From: Proteiniphilum sp. | GTDB taxonomy: Bacteria; Bacteroidota; Bacteroidia; Bacteroidales; Dysgonomonadaceae | Assembly: GCA_012728465.1 (NCBI GenBank) | Contig: JAAYFB010000012.1 | Location: 1 to 12,807, forward strand | Length of the DNA stretch: 12,807 nucleotides | Direction: 5' to 3' | Notes under the pieces: generated by a model | What the model was told of the DNA's origin: nothing | The model's input: only the letters and a program-made list of their open reading frames with translations | Database searches by the model: none | Shown: piece after piece, positions 12,782 through 12,807 of the stretch | Numbering within the stretch: position 1 is the stretch's first letter | Layout: each line of letters begins with the position of its first letter | Translations under genes and position numbers: made by a program

Positions 12782-12807
12782 GGATGATTTAAAAAAGTGA
12801 ATGATGG
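12782..12807 (+). repeat. Spaced direct repeat, copy 2: GGATGA-N6-AAAGTGAATGATGG
   Basis: This second copy ends at the window edge, so the repeat may extend further or recur beyond it. Its role is unknown. Candidates are a recombinase or regulator binding site, an element end, or a dispersed chromosomal repeat. Confidence 0.6.

Larger units (their letters stand above)
12665..12807 (+). other. Non-coding tail after the truncated recombinase
   Basis: None of the three forward frames restores the missing HxxR/LGH/Tyr motifs. One frame reads KPSHATIIG just after the stop, faintly like the SHxARHTF region, which would fit decay by small deletions. The rest is AT-rich with the spaced repeat at 12698 and 12782 and a weak hairpin (CAAAGT 12709-12714 with ACTTTG 12736-12741). 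Confidence 0.45.

Noticed and set aside
1..12807. CRISPR arrays, toxin-antitoxin pairs, phage-defence or retron-like modules
   Set aside because: No regularly spaced repeats, paired small genes, reverse transcriptase or defence-type domains are present on either strand.

Overview
The window looks like a chromosomal segment of an AT-rich member of the Bacteroidota, probably order Bacteroidales. The evidence is the family content (a plug-domain surface protein with a macroglobulin-like start, a Bacteroides-type tyrosine recombinase), the lack of Shine-Dalgarno sequences, and several exact matches to the Bacteroidales promoter form TTG - 19 to 21 bp - TAnnTTTG. No genus can be named from the sequence alone.

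Positions 1-4638 hold five tightly spaced minus-strand genes, listed here in transcription order: nadC (NAD synthesis), a dCMP deaminase (dUMP/dTTP supply), an S41 carboxy-terminal processing protease, a 5-formyltetrahydrofolate cyclo-ligase, and the N-terminal 334 residues of a membrane-bound nucleotide-sugar dehydratase that runs off the left edge. Gaps of 6, 25, 54 and 50 bp suggest one transcript. It combines cofactor, nucleotide and folate upkeep with envelope functions.

A divergent 288-bp spacer separates this unit from rlmH (23S rRNA methyltransferase) and a co-directional secreted alpha/beta hydrolase (4927-6818). The hydrolase meets, tail to tail with an 11-bp overlap, a large minus-strand gene (6808-9462). 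That gene encodes an 884-residue exported protein with an MG2-like N-terminal region, a carboxypeptidase-regulatory-like repeat and a TonB-receptor plug-like domain, but no beta-barrel.

Next come a 63-residue two-helix membrane protein on the plus strand and the minus-strand endolytic murein transglycosylase gene mltG. They converge on a perfect 17-bp hairpin that should terminate both.

The right end (11107-12807) has a different character. A complete tRNA-Ser(GCT) gene has its own consensus promoter and an intrinsic terminator. It is followed by a leader with repeated TGGnTACAATT elements, and then a tyrosine recombinase that stops before its C-terminal catalytic motifs. Beyond the recombinase lies a spaced direct repeat. 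This looks like the edge or remnant of an integrated element next to a tRNA gene. Nothing in the window clearly forms an undescribed multi-gene system. The points most worth a second look are the recombinase leader repeats, the broken recombinase and its downstream repeats, the small membrane protein, and the barrel-less plug protein.
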